Below are positions 36,360-48,494 of a DNA stretch of 64,000 nucleotides, piece after piece. Both the position numbers and the translations under genes were made by a program. The stretch covers positions 91,397,975-91,461,974 of the forward strand of contig OX465285.1 of NCBI GenBank assembly GCA_949987705.1, written 5' to 3'. Source of the stretch: Thereva unica. Lineage: Eukaryota; Arthropoda; Insecta; Diptera; Therevidae. The notes under the pieces are model-generated. The model was not told where the DNA came from. It worked only from the letters and a program-made list of their open reading frames with translations, and searched no databases. Positions within the stretch are counted from its first letter, which is position 1. The number at the start of each line of letters is the position of its first letter.

Positions 36360-36960
36360 TCAAATGAATCTCACGAATTTATGCCGCTCACAAGTTACAA
36401 CAATTTGGTTCACAGACCAACGGTAGACCACCTTGGCTTGTCTCGACAAGGTGCAAAATCGTGCCCTCAAACTCATTGGTGATGGCCCCTTTCGCGCCTC
36501 CATAGACACCTTAAGCCACCGTAGGAATGTAGCAGCCCTCTCCATTCTTTATCGCTATTACCATGGCGACTGTTCCACTGAAATTCAGGGCCTCCTGCCT
36601 GCACGGAATTACTTTTCCCGCAACACAAGACTAGCCCGCTCGGCTCACCCCATACCCTACAGCCCCCTCGTTCACGCACAATACGGTTTAGAAGTTCGTT
36701 TATGAATAGAACAACTCGACTGTGGAATAATCTCCCGCAGTCAGTATTTCCGAACTCGTACAACACCTTAAAGTTCAAACGTGAGGTTCATCGTCATTTT
36801 CTTCTACACCCTCCAGACCCCCCTCTAACCTTTCCTATTCTCCTCTATTCTTCAAACCAAGCTTACTACTAGACATTGCACCATGAACTGAACGACATGA
36901 CGGACTGGTAGTATAAAGGGTTACTCCTAAGCTTGGTTTTTTCATATAAAAAAAAAAGAT
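36360..36960 (+). mobile_element. 3' end of a jockey-like retrotransposon (best copy)
   Basis: The best-preserved copy of this family in the window. A pol C-terminal frame runs from about 36433 to a stop at 36703 (LDKVQNRALKLIGDG, LSHRRNVAALSILYRYYHGD, NYFSRNTRLARSAHP). The 3' UTR then ends gacatgacggactggta and the copy finishes in an A-rich tail (about 36945-36960). It is 5'-truncated, as usual for target-primed integration. Confidence 0.8.
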
Positions 36961-37790
36961 AAGTTAGTCTATTATTAAAATAAAAAATATTGATAATTTA
37001 ACATAAACGTTTCTAAGCCCCATCATACGAATCATAAGCGTGGCAAGAATTTCCATATAACGTATGACATTGGCTTAACTGGCAGTGACGAAAACACTCG
37101 TGAGAATACAGAATGAATTAACCAGGAGCTTCCGTACAGGATTTAAATCTGAAAGTTGGTATGGTGGAACCAAGGACGGCGGTTAGGTTTTCTTTGCGCC
37201 CGGTGCACTATGCTATTGCGCCCCATGAGCTGTTCATTTTTGAACGTAGTGAAGGACAATGAAAAAAGACACAAACACTCACTAGATGGGAGAAATAATT
37301 TCCATACTTTGCGCAAAATAGAAGATTGCACAATAATAATGCGTATAACATAAAAAAAAAAGATTACATAGATAGGACAACCAACCAACCAAAATCTGCT
37401 GAAAACGCCGTTTGCGGAGAAGAGTGTAGGAGAGGACGATGGGGTGGGCAGATTTTTTGAACTTCTAAATTCTTTCACTGAAATTTTTTATCAATACACA
37501 ATTTAATTCTTCTGATACTCGAAGACGAAGGTCTCTCCTTTATTTTTTGAGTAAAATCTCGAGAAGCATTTCTTGAGTAAAATTTTATGAAAATCTCGAA
37601 GCTAAAATTTCTAAAAACTTCTGGCACGAGGAGAAATAAAATTTCCCCGGCATTTGTGTAATTTCTTGAACCCGTGAGAATACTTTTAATTTTTTTTGCT
37701 TTCAAAGTTTAAAATTTTTTTTTAGATCTTCATTTCTGAAATTGCGCTCCGACAAATTTCGCCCGGTGCAAGTGCACCATTCACACCTAT
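36961..37790. other. Anonymous spacer
   Basis: AT-rich to mixed sequence. No gene or recognised repeat. Confidence 0.35.
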
Positions 37791-37799
37791 GAAAACGCC

Positions 37800-37937
37800 G
37801 CCCCTGTGCAACCGTCACTCACCTCTGTGAGCTTTGGCCTCCTCAATAATTTTCTTCCAACGTTCTCGGCCCTGCGACTCTCTCCCAGTTGGTGATCCCA
37901 CCCAATTGTGCGTAAGTCCATTTCGATGTCGTCTTTA
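37800..37937 (-). pseudogene. Non-LTR pol C-terminal relic, part 2
   Basis: On the minus strand this reads KDDIEMDLRTIGW and, after a frame change, ERWKKIIEEAKAHRG then stop: the usual end of a non-LTR pol. It continues from the part at 40055-40270. The two are separated by the foldback element at 37938-40051. Confidence 0.78.
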
Positions 37938-40051
37938 TAGTCCATGGAAATGGTACTTTAACATTGCAAAAATGCAGGACAAGGTTTTATTTGTGGGATG
38001 TGTAGGGGGGGTCAGTGTGAGCTTAAGTTTGAGTTTTCGGGATTCTAACCCCCCCCATTTGGCCGCCATCTTGGAAAACGTGTGCAAATGGTTTTTCCAC
38101 TATATCTCCGAAACGGTATATCTTACCGAAAATTTGCAAGGACACTTTTTGTTTAGAATTAAATAATCTACAATTTATTAGTTAGAAATTTTGTGGTAAA
38201 ATGAATAATTAAGAAGTTATAAGCCTTAGAACACAAAAATTAGTCACAATATTTTCTTTTAAAGGCTATAACTTTTTTTCCTTCAACTTTAACAAAAAAA
38301 ATAATAACAAGTTTTTTGTAGAGGGTTTCATTAGGAATAAGTTTCATTCATTACTTTTTTAATTTCATTCACTACGAAGGGTTTTACAGCGCCCCGAAGG
38401 TATGAAAGTGACAGATTTTCGGAATATTTTATTACAATTTTGCCTCCTAGAAATTAGCAATAACAGCTAGCAAGTAATAATAATGAATGAATGACTATAC
38501 TTTATAAGAAATGCCGATGTTTGAGTAATGTAATAAAATTGTTTCGCATTTTTTGCGGGTTTTTATTGCTGTTATGCCATGTTTTATAAGGTGCGATATG
38601 GTTTAAAATGAAATTCTTTGAATAATAACATGCGTTACTTCAATTTTTTAAAATAATTTGTTTTAGGAGTACACACAAAAGTGCTTTATTCAGTTATGTT
38701 AACTATCTAGCAAAATATGGACGTATTCAGTTTGTGATAAAAGTTTGAATTATCTTAGACTTATTTCAAAATTGTTATTTCAGTTTGATCTTAGTTAAAT
38801 TTGCATATTTATAACTGTGTAAATAGTTATTCAGTTGCGCATACTACCAAAACACAAGTTTTGGAGAATGGTTTACACTCTATTTGTTATAAAAGTTATT
38901 CTGATAGTCGTACGGGTAACAGCGTTTGTTGTCATAGTACCAGCAACAGCGACGATACTGTCTTGTATACTAGAAGCTCCCTTGATTGATTTTAATTTCC
39001 TGACCAACTGTTTCATTTTCTCTTTGAACTTTCAGCCTTGACACCTTTGTACTCTGCTATAATTGCTCAGCAAATCTAAAAATGTCCAGTACCGATCATG
39101 AACCGTTGCATAGCTCTTCAAAAAGACCAAGAATAGAGTAGATAGAAAAGCAGCATCCTGGATTAGTCGAATTGAGGGCACCACTTTCAAAACGCACCGA
39201 CAAACTCTACCTCGCAGGTGGTGTGGAAATGAGTTATACAACTTGCAAACGCTTGTCATAAAATGAATACGCCCGTATGTTGCTAGATAGTTCGAATAAA
39301 TGAAATACTTTTTTGTACAGCCCTAAAACAAATTATTTTAAAAAATTGGAGTAACGCATGTTATTATTCAAAGAATTTCCTTTTAAACCATATCGTACCT
39401 TATAAAACATGGCATAACAGCAATAAAAACCCGCAAAAAATGCGAAACAATTTTATTACATTACTCAAACATCGGCATTTCTTATAAAGTATAGTCATTC
39501 ATTCATTATTATTACTTGCTAGCTGTTATTGCTAATTTCTAGGAGGCAAAATTGTAATAAAATATTCCGAAAATCTGTCACTTTCATACCTTCGGGGCGC
39601 TGTAAAACCCTTCGTAGTGAATGAAATTAAAAAAGTAATGAATGAAACTTATTCCTAATGAAACCCTCTACAAAAAACTTGTTATTATTTTTTTTGTTAA
39701 AGTTGAAGGAAAAAAAGTTATAGCCTTTAAAAGAAAATATTGTGACTAATTTTTGTGTTCTAAGGCTTATAACTTCTTAATTATTCATTTTACCACAAAA
39801 TTTCTAACTAATAAATTGTAGATTATTTAATTCTAAACAAAAAGTGTCCTTGCAAATTTTCGGTAAGATATACCGTTTCGGAGATATAGTGGAAAAACCA
39901 TTTGCACACGTTTTCCAAGATGGCGGCCAAATGGGGGGGGTTAGAATCCCGAAAACTCAAACTTAAGCTCACACTGACCCCCCCTACACATCCCACAAAT
40001 AAAACCTTGTCCTGCATTTTTGCAATGTTAAAGTACCATTTCCATGGACTA
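37938..40051. mobile_element. 2.1-kb foldback element with roughly 0.8-kb inverted arms
   Basis: The arms 37938-38750 and about 39238-40051 are inverted copies with few mismatches. Examples: agtccatggaaatggtactt at the left end, its complement at the right end, and ttattgctgttatgccatg in the inner arm. They surround a spacer of about 0.5 kb. The trinucleotide TTA is duplicated at the borders (37935-37937 and 40052-40054). No transposase was recognised in arms or spacer. The 3-bp TTA target and lack of coding suggest a non-autonomous element moved by a PIF/Harbinger-type enzyme, which is an inference. Confidence 0.88.
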
Positions 40052-40270
40052 TTATATCTCTTCCTAGGTCTTCCTTGTGACCTTCCTCCCTCTGGCGTTT
40101 GGAGGAACGGGATTTTTGGGGACGCTTCTTGAGGCATTCTTATTACATGTCCTATCCAGGGTAGGCGTGATATCTTGATGCTTTTGGTTATGTCAGGTAT
40201 TTTGTATATTTGGTACAATTCGTGATTGTATCTTCTTCTTACTGGTCGAATCTTTTGATCTCGTTAGTTC
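40052..40270 (-). pseudogene. Non-LTR pol C-terminal relic, part 1
   Basis: The minus strand reads ISRLPWIGHVIRMPQEASPK and GGRSQGRPRKRY, the typical region just before the C-terminus of non-LTR pol proteins. It runs straight into the foldback insertion. Its continuation lies at 37800-37937. Confidence 0.8.
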
Positions 40271-40309
40271 ACCGTATTCCAGTACGTAATAAAACTACAA
40301 CGTAATAAT

Positions 40310-41342
40310 AAAACTATAATGGAGAACACATTTCCAAATCTAACAAACAATTCAATTTACCTGATAGTTTTTATTATCAGTTTTAACTTCTACGAACAAA
40401 CAATAAAACTGTTCAAAAATACTTCAGTTGATAATGAAAGAAATATAGCAGAATATTTTATTGATTCGCCAACTAAAGCTAGCATCAATTACCTGATGCA
40501 TCCATTAATGTCAGGTATTCAAATAAATTAATAAAAAAAACACACTCTTCGTTGTTCATCTGTTGACATGACCAACAAGGATGAATAACCTGTGTTTACT
40601 TTTATTGATTAATTACGTATGTGGATACTTATCATCAAACAAAACTAACGTACATTTGTATAATTTTCAAAATAATGGACGATTCTTTATTACGTTACAC
40701 ATATGTCATCATTATGCGTGCCTTCCGACAATGTTAGATTCTAGAAATGGTATCATGATGCATGAGGCTTTAATTGAATTGAAGAACTATTGCCGATATA
40801 AATTCGGGCATACGTGAACTCTTAATTAGGCCGGCATTTTCTGTATTTTTTGCAGTTAGTAAAAATTGTTAAAAAATCAAATGTGTGGTTTATATATCAA
40901 AATATATTTTTTCATTATAAACCTAAGCTTTGTAAAAGAATGCGTACACATTTAGTTGCACGAGTTTAATTGGTATATTGAAAGAGATTATATCTTCGGT
41001 TCTATAGTTCTATTATTGTTCTATTAAAAAATGAAGTACTTATAATAATAGGCTTAGAGTAATATTTCTCCATAGAATAAATTGAATTGGCTGCTATATG
41101 TTTGTGTATAATCGGTTACAAACCCCTAGTCGAATGACACGAAGGTTTTAGATATCATTAATCTCATTAAAAAGTGACACCTCATTATTAATTGATTTAC
41201 TTTCTCCAAGTCTTTCATAAAAAAACCGGTCGACATTTATGATCATTGTTAGTTAACTTTTGTATCCTGATGAGTCTTATGGCTTTGAAAATTTTAACTA
41301 AGTGCTGTGTTTGTGTTAAGTGTTAAAAACAAATAAAATAAA
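40310..41342 (+). repeat. Duplicated 5' flank, unit of gene E
   Basis: Aligns with the flanks of D, F and G. It contains the uninterrupted site ccgacaatgttagattctag (from 40727) that in the G unit is occupied by the PIF/Harbinger element. Confidence 0.8.
41163..41256 (+). promoter_or_regulatory. Likely core promoter of gene E
   Basis: ctcattaa.aaagtgaca, cattattaattga, a cataaaaaaacc TATA-like box (41216) and ttagttaac (41249), about 90 bases before the ATG. Confidence 0.55.
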
Positions 41343-42800
41343 ATGAATTTTTACAAGAAATGTCGAAAACCTAGTGATATGCATGCGGCATTACAGCCAC
41401 TATTTTTGTTATCATTTATCATTGGCTTAACACCAATTCGAATAAGTGGTCCACCAGCACATAGAAGAGTGGAAGTCACCTTCTTTGGAATTTTAAATAC
41501 TTTACTTATGGCTAGTGCCTTTTCAGCTTGCTTTATATTAGCGATAATTAATAACGAATCTGTGATAGGATACTTTTACAGCTCGAATGTCACGTCATTG
41601 GAAGCCATCATGTATAAATTATGCGGATATTTCGCATTGACTATAATATTTACGTGTTGTATTTTTCAAAGAAACTTACTTATAAAACTAATTAATACTT
41701 TAGCAGATGTTGATGTTCGTTTAATGAATTTGGGTGTTTTAATTAATTACCGTGTTTCAATTCGATTTTCTTATGTTACGATAATCGTATCTACTATTTT
41801 TAATATTTCATATGTGTTTGCGATGTACTTACTTATCAGAAGTATTGGAGTTTATCCATCGTATTCAGTGTTTATATCATCGTATTTACCATATTTTATA
41901 CAATTCACTATTATGTTGATGTTTACGTTTCTTACCTACAAAATAAAACAGAGATTTTTAATAATTAATCAGGTAAATATTGTTTAAAGTAAATTTTTAC
42001 AAGAATTTCATTGTTATATAGAATAATTTGTAAAACTCTGTCTTTTCTATAATCTTCAGATTCTTGAAAATTTGACACATAAATTATTGCATAAATATAG
42101 AGTATTAAAAAAAACGGAAAGTTCATCGAGCTTTGAAACATTCTCAACATACGCCATAGTATCAAAACCGGCAAGTGAAATCATCGATGAATCAATGCAA
42201 ATCCATAGCTTACTTAGTGACGCAGCATCAACAGCAAACAATTACTTCACCTATCAGCTTCTTACAATAATGTCAATGTCTTTTATGATTATTCTCTTTG
42301 GTAGTTACTATATTCTAGAGACAATTTTAGGACGAATGGACACAGTAATACTATATAACAAAACAGAATTGTTTATATTATGCGTTTTGGCTATTGTTGA
42401 AGTAAGCAGCAAAGCAACAAATCAGGTTATTGAAAATTTTTAATCAAAAAGTTAACATTTAAAAAAATGTGTTTTTTATAGTGTAAAGACACGGCTGTAT
42501 ATGTTCATAATTTACTGAATAGTACAAAGGATGAAAGTCTTAGAGTACAACTGTCGTATTTTTCGCTACAATTGTTACATCGTACAATCCATTTTACAGC
42601 AGCAGGACTCTTCAATATAGATAGATCTTTGTATTTTATTGTATAAATTTAAAAAATATTTGTTTTGAATATTTTAACTTAATTTTAACTTGTTACAGAT
42701 GGCTGGTGCAGCGACAACTTATCTTATAATTTTGATGCAATACTCAAAGGAACCGACAAATATGCCCGAATCGTTTAATTTTACAAAAGATAATCTTTAA
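41343..42800 (+). CDS. Gr28-type gustatory receptor gene E
   Basis: Four exons: 41343-41972, 42060-42425, 42482-42640 and 42699-42800 (TAA), for 418 residues. Donors are gtaaat, gttatt and gtataa; acceptors cttcag, ttatag and ttacag; all phase 0. Exon 1 starts MNFYKKCRKPSDMH (two residues shorter than F/G) and contains LQPLFLLSFIIGLTPIRISG and NESVIGYFYSSNVTSLE. Exon 2 is 366 bases, not 396: ten codons (CEMSLYIFAV-like in the paralogues) are missing in frame, so the sequence reads LFILCVLAIVEVSS. This shortens a membrane span to a length that may no longer cross the bilayer. The other exons are intact (TYLIILMQY signature). The first intron is only 87 bases. The gene may be expressed but functionally impaired. 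Confidence 0.88.
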
Positions 42801-43941
42801 GGTTTTTTGTTTTGTTTAGGAATAACAATGCTTTATTTATTCAGTAAAATTTCTACTGACTTCGGTCGAATGCACTTAATTTTTACTGTATTTAGAAATA
42901 TCCTGTTTTACTGACTAAAACACTTAATCCGATCCGAGTACTACAAAAAAGACTACTCCATAAACAACTGCCAATGGGGCAATATCTGCCTATTCGGAAA
43001 CCTTTTTGAAAAGCTTCACCGGCCGAATTGCGCAAGTTCAAGTAAATTGGCGAACTGAATAACCTGAAATCGCATACCAATTTCACATATTCAACTGAGG
43101 ATACACAGGCCTCAGTTCGTCCAACTGGTCTCAAACTGAAGTTGAACGTAAAAGCTTGCTCAAAAGAGAGAAATCAACTGGAATAGTGGAATGCCATTCC
43201 AGTAGGCTTTTGCACATCTGAATTCTGGCTAAAAAGCAACAACAATAGAGAATCTTACTGGAAATTTCTCCCGCTAGGGGCGCCAATGTATGTATTATAA
43301 CGTAAACATGAAGTGACATTTGTCTTGGCCTGTCGGACAGTTCCTGATTATTGTGATTTTTCGGTTACTCAATGATAAAATCTTATATTCAAATAAATAT
43401 ACATCAGTGTTGGGTTTTTGATTGCAATAATATTACGGGTTAATTTATATCCTAAAGACCAAAAAGTACGCGAGTTATGGGATATAGCTGTGCGTTGCAA
43501 AAAGTTTAAGGTTACAAAAAATTCAAGACTTTGTCCAGATCACCTTAGATCTGAAGATTATGTTAAAAAAGCATTTGAGACGGGCCAATAGATGAATATT
43601 ATATTTTTGTTGCTGTTTCTGTTATGTTGTTGTTGTTTGTTTATGTTTTACTTCGGTGGCGCCATCTAAGTTTACCTTTGCGTAAGATTACTTATTTCAG
43701 GCACGAACTGAACATGAACTGGACTTTAGCCGGTGAACCTACTTAAGTGGATTGAACTGAACATTATTGAACTGAGGTCGGTGAAGCCGGGGGCATCAAG
43801 CTTTTTAATTTAACTTATACAAAGCTTTAGTTTATGTTGTTGCATTGCTTTATATTTTAGGCAATTATGTTAGAAAACTCAATAGATCGGTTCTGGTTCG
43901 ATTGCAGATGCTGCAGCTTTTGGGCGTAATTAGTACTCAGT
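42801..43941. other. 3' flank of gene E and anonymous repeat-like sequence
   Basis: 42935-42985 (ccgagtactacaaaa.agact) matches the flank after gene F at 48270, so the duplication unit included some 3' sequence. 43140-43940 is anonymous; a gcgcc motif near 43277 was considered as a primer-binding site but no LTR pair was found. Confidence 0.4.
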
Positions 43942-43954
43942 TGGGAGACCGCAT

Positions 43955-44775
43955 ACAATGGGGTTTGTTAGACCGCCTTAAGGATCTCGACTAGCTTGCT
44001 GGCCCACAGACACCAGGACCTCAAAAACATGATTAACAATTTGGCAACAGAAAGTAGTCCAGCAGGCTTAAGGCTAAATCCAACTAAAACTAAAGAAATG
44101 CGGATAAATGCAAACACCATTGAACGGACTGCGCTGAATAACCGTGACGTGGAACTGGTCCATAAATTCTGCTACCTCGTTAGTATTATTACCGAAAATG
44201 GCGGTGCAGAAGAAGATGTCAGTTCCAGAATAAATAAAGCACGAGGCGCATATGCATGCCTGTTCCGCATATGGAGATCAACGGAGATCTCAACTAACAC
44301 CAAATTGCGGCTGTTCAACTCCAACGTTAAGGCAGTACTTTTGTACGGTTGCGAAACATGGAAAGTCACCCAATTCATCACAGGGCGCCTACAAGTCTTC
44401 ATCAACAGATGCCTTCGTCGTATCCTAAAAATCCGCTGGCAAGATAGAATTTCAAACGAAGAACTATGGCGCCGTGCCGGCCAAGAAAGGATAGACGACC
44501 AAATCAGACGAAGGAAATGGAATTGGGTTGGCCACACCTTGCGACGCGAAAACGAAAATCTAGCCAAACAGGCCCTCGACTGGAATCCGCAAGGATCCCG
44601 TCGAGTCGGAAGACCTAGAACAACGTGGAGGAGAACCCTACTAGCAGAAGCCGCAACAACTGGGAGATCCTGGTCGGAGCTGAGAGCTGTCGCGCAAAAC
44701 AGAGTCCGCTGGAGGGCAACTGTTTCCGCCCTATGTCCCATGAGGGATTAAAGGAGCGCAATGATGAATGATGAA
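43955..44775 (+). mobile_element. 5'-truncated non-LTR retrotransposon with 13-bp target duplication
   Basis: Flanked by the direct repeat tgggagaccgcat (43942-43954 and 44776-44788). A pol C-terminal frame of 251 codons (43996-44751, stop included) remains, with KTKEMRINANTIER, AVLLYGCETWKV, CLRRILKIRWQDRISNEELW, KWNWVGHTLRR and GSRRVGRPRTTWRRTL: RT thumb and terminal region of a non-LTR pol. Just before it the frame reads LLDRLKDLD then a stop, where the FADD box would be expected. The 3' tail is a short atgatga repeat rather than poly(A). Confidence 0.88.
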
Positions 44776-44788
44776 TGGGAGACCGCAT

Positions 44789-45185
44789 TGGTAAAACGAC
44801 AGTTGCTTTTAAATATATAAACTTTTCGACACCGTCGCAGTTATTACTCACATATCCACGCCGAACATCTCAAATTTTTCGGCTTCCCTTTTCCATTTGG
44901 AATCGAGGAGCAATGATTTTTCCTCGAGGGGCCAAATGGGGCATTTCTTATGACGAGGCGCGAATGATGCAAGGCGTTAGACGAAATTAGGGTAATCCAC
45001 ACGGAGTCTACATGGGGCGGTAGGGCTAGGCTCAAGGGCCCTATCTACACCTCCTCCCAAAATGCTAGTCGGGCATAACCCCATAACCAAAGAATTTAAA
45101 ACCATATTTAACAGACAGTTGGTAATACAATTTACCGATTAAATTTTTACATTTGAACGGTTACCTGTTCGCTTGCTCCACACCC
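44789..45185. other. Anonymous spacer
   Basis: No recognised gene or repeat. Confidence 0.35.
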
Positions 45186-45189
45186 ACAA

Positions 45190-45440
45190 TGATTATGCTC
45201 CGCCGCCCCTGTCCAATACTACTTTCTATGAACGGCCAGAAAGAAAGCTGTCAATCCAGTTTCTAAGGAACGAGTCGGTATTAATAGCTTGAAGTTTAGT
45301 CAACATAGCGCGGTGCCATACCCTGTTAAAAGTCCTGGAAATGTCGAAAGCAACAAAGCCAAACTCGTCGATTTTTAGCCGTGTATCATTACGAAAATTA
45401 AAGGTTACTGTTCAATGAATCTTGTGATGTCATTAGGCCA
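45190..45440 (-). pseudogene. Non-LTR reverse transcriptase fragment
   Basis: The minus strand shows FGFVAFDISRTFNRVWHRAMLTKL (the usual form is A.AFD.VWH..LL.KL) and LRNWIDSFLS. It is a short piece of the RT fingers/palm region. Confidence 0.72.
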
Positions 45441-45464
45441 TTGTATTTTAGAATGTAATGAAAC

Positions 45465-46495
45465 TAGAACGCAGAACACGCTTGCCAATCTAAAAAAAAA
45501 TTCAATTTACGAGTTAGCTTTTACTATCTAGTTTAAAATTCCCACAACAAACATTAGAACTGTTCAGAAATAATTAACCTGATGATGAAGAAAGATAGCA
45601 GAATACTTTATTGATTCGCCTTGCATCAATTACGTGGTACATTCACTAATGTCGTGTATTCCAACGAATTGATAAAAAAAATTCTTCGTTGTTCATCTGT
45701 TGACATAATGATGAACAAGGATGAATAACCTGTACTTACACTTATAGATTAAATACGTATATGTGGATTGTGGATACTTATCAAACGAAACTAACGTGCA
45801 TTTGTATAATTTTGAAAAATAATGGACTGTTATTTATTACGTTATCATATGTATGTTATCATTATGCGTGCCTTCGGACAATGTTAGATTCTAAAAATGA
45901 TATCATGATGCTAAATGGAATGAGGAGGCCTTAATTGAATTGAAGAACTATTGTCGATATAAATTTGGACAAGCTTCAACTCTTAATTAAGCGGTCATTT
46001 TCTATTGTTCTGCGGTTAGTTAATATTGTCACAAAATTAAGTGTGTGGTTAGTGTCTCGAAATATACTTTTTTTTATTGTATTTAGTAAAAACCTTGTAA
46101 AATAATGCGTAAAAATTTAGTTGTAAGAGTTTAATTAGTATATTGAATGGAATTATATGTTTGCGTCCATTGTGTATGTCCAATATTAAAAACAAGTGTA
46201 ATCATAAGCTTCGGGTGATATTTCCCCTTGGAATAAATTGAATTTGCTGCTATATATTTTTGCGGATAATCCTTTATCTTTATAGCTCTGTTCTAGTGTC
46301 ACGAAGGGTGTGGATCACATTACTCTCATTAACAAAGTGAAGCATTATACTATTAATTAATTTACTTGCTTCAAGACTTTTATAAAAAACCAGTGTAGTT
46401 TTACGATGATCGTCAGTTAACTTTTACATCCGGATGAGTCGGGTAGCAAACAAAATGTTAACCTGCTTTAAGTGTTAAAAAATAATAATAATAAA
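45465..46495 (+). repeat. Duplicated 5' flank, unit of gene F
   Basis: Aligns with the flanks of D, E and G. It contains the empty insertion site cggacaatgttagattctaa (from 45878) corresponding to the transposon target in the G unit. Confidence 0.8.
46323..46420 (+). promoter_or_regulatory. Likely core promoter of gene F
   Basis: The clearest copy of the conserved block: ctcattaacaaagtgaagca, tattaattaattt, TATAAAAAAC (46381) and a consensus arthropod initiator TCAGTT (46413), 34 bases apart measured to the A. The ATG follows about 80 bases later. Confidence 0.62.
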
Positions 46496-48261
46496 ATGAT
46501 TCCGAATTTTTTCAAGGAATGTCGAAACCCTAGTGATTTGTACGCGGCATTACAGCCACTATTTTTGTTGTCATTTATCATTGGCTTAACACCAATTCGA
46601 ATAAGTGGTCCACCAGCACTTAGGAAAGTCGAAGTCACCTTCTATGGAATTTTAAATACTTTACTTATAGCTAGTTTATTCTCAGCATGTTTTATAATAG
46701 CGATAATTAATAAAGAATCTCTGGTGGGATATCTTTCCAATTCGGATGTAACGTCATTGGGTGATGTCATCTATAAATTAGGCGGATATTTCGGATTGAT
46801 TATAATATTTATGAGTTGTATTTTTCAAAGGAACTTACTTATAAAACTTATCAATACTTTAGCAGATGTTGATGTACGTTTAATGAATTTGGGTGTTTCA
46901 ATTAATTACCGTGTTGCAATTCGATTCTCTTATGTTACGATAATTATAACAACTTTAATTAATATTACGTATATGTTATGTACGTACTTACTTATCACAA
47001 GTGTTGGATTTTATCCGTCATATTCACTGTTTGCATCATCTTTTTTGCCACATTTTATACAATCAATTATGGTAGTGATGTTTATGTTTATTGCCTACAA
47101 AATAAAACAGAGATTTTTAACAATTAATCAGGTAAATATTGTTTAAATAAACGTTTACAAGAATTTCATTAATCAATTTTTGTTTAGATACAATAATTTC
47201 TATACTATAAGACCCTGTGCTGAAAGTCGAGTCGTGTTTCGTGACAAGCTTTTGGAGTTAAAGAAAGTTACGTTTCAGTGGATTTATGACTTTCAGCAAA
47301 GTGGCTTAGAGTGGATGTGCTGAGTTGAGTTTAAGCCCCTGTGCTTCAAGTCGTGATTCTCACTGAAACGTCACTTTTTTTCAACTTAAACAACTTGTCA
47401 TGTCGTCACGACTGGACTTTCAACACAGGGGCCAAAATACACAAAAATCCAAGTGCAATATTTAATAAAACTCTCTCCTTTCAATAATCTTCAGGTTCTT
47501 CAAAATTTGACACATAAATTATCGAATAAATGTAGAGCATTAAAAAAGAGGCAAAGTACATGGAGATTTGAAACATTCTCAATACACCCAATAGTATCAA
47601 AACCGGCAAGTGAAGTCATCGATGAATCAATGCAAGTCCATAGTTTACTTAGTGACGCCGCATCAACAGCGAACAATTACTTCACCTATCAACTTCTTAC
47701 AATAATTTCAATGGCTTTTATAATGATTCTTTTTGATACTTACTATATTCTGGAGATAATTTTGCAACCAATAGACAATCAAATTCAGTATAGCACAACC
47801 GAATTAATTATACTATGCGTATGCGAAATGTCACTCTACGTATTTGCAGTTTTGGCGATTGTTGAAGTCAGCAGCAAAGCAACAAATCAGGTTATTGAAA
47901 ATTTTAAATTAAAACATTAAAGCGTATAAATTATGTGTTTTGTAGTGTAAAGACACTGCTTTATGTGTTCATAATTTGCTGAATAGCACAAAGGATGAAA
48001 GTCTTAGAGAACGACTTTCGTTTTTTTCGCTACAGTTGATACATCATTCAATTCATTTTTCAGCGGCAGGACTTTTCAAAATTGATAGAACTTTGTATTT
48101 TATTGTAAAAAATTTAAAGCTTTGTTTTAACATTTAAACTTACTATTAATCCGTTACAGATGTCAGGAGCAGCGACTACCTATCTTATAATTTTGATGCA
48201 ATACACAAAAGAGCCGACGAATACGCCTGAATTATTTAATATTACACAAGATAATCCTTAA
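46496..48261 (+). CDS. Gr28-type gustatory receptor gene F
   Basis: Four exons: 46496-47131, 47495-47890, 47946-48104 and 48160-48261 (TAA), for 430 residues. The ATG at 46496 (MIPNFFKECRNPSDLY) matches C, D and G. Exon 1 carries LQPLFLLSFIIGLTPIRISG, KESLVGYLSNSDVTSLGD (note GYLSNS for GYFF.S) and five hydrophobic spans. Exon 2 carries KRQSTWRFETFSIHPIVSK, SEVIDESMQVHSLLSDAAST and two spans. Exon 3 carries FSAAGLFKIDRTLYF, and exon 4 TYLIILMQY. Donors are gtaaat, gttatt and gtaaaa. The second donor is weak (T at +3), and retention of that intron would add VIENFKLKH and a stop. The first intron holds a foldback MITE (47213-47430). It pairs with gene G by exon 2-3 similarity. Confidence 0.92.
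47213..47430. mobile_element. Foldback MITE in the first intron of gene F, copy 2
   Basis: The ends ccctgtgctgaaagtc and gactttcaacacaggg are inverted. The interior shares gtgacaag, gttacgtttcagtg and cactgaaacgtcac with copies at 24.8 and 57.2 kb. Its absence from the first introns of D, E and G shows it entered after the duplications. Confidence 0.72.
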
Positions 48262-48494
48262 GTCACTGAATCCGAGTACTACAAATAGGACTAATCCGTA
48301 AGCAACTGCCAATTTAATTTACAACTCGAGCAGTGCAAGCTGCTGATCTGATAGGGCCGAAGATAAATAAAAGAAGATAACAGTAATGACATAAAAAGCA
48401 AAATACTCGACAAGACTTTGTATGACTGTGAAACTTGGGAGACTTGACATTCAAGACCCGATTTTGACCGTAGCGTTGTTTAATGTATAACATT

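Noticed and set aside
43130..43450. Possible LTR retrotransposon primer-binding site (ggcgcc near 43277)
   Set aside because: No second LTR, polypurine tract, or gag/pol sequence was found around it.
44172..44741. Minus-strand open frame of 189 codons
   Set aside because: Antisense shadow of the non-LTR pol fragment coded on the plus strand.
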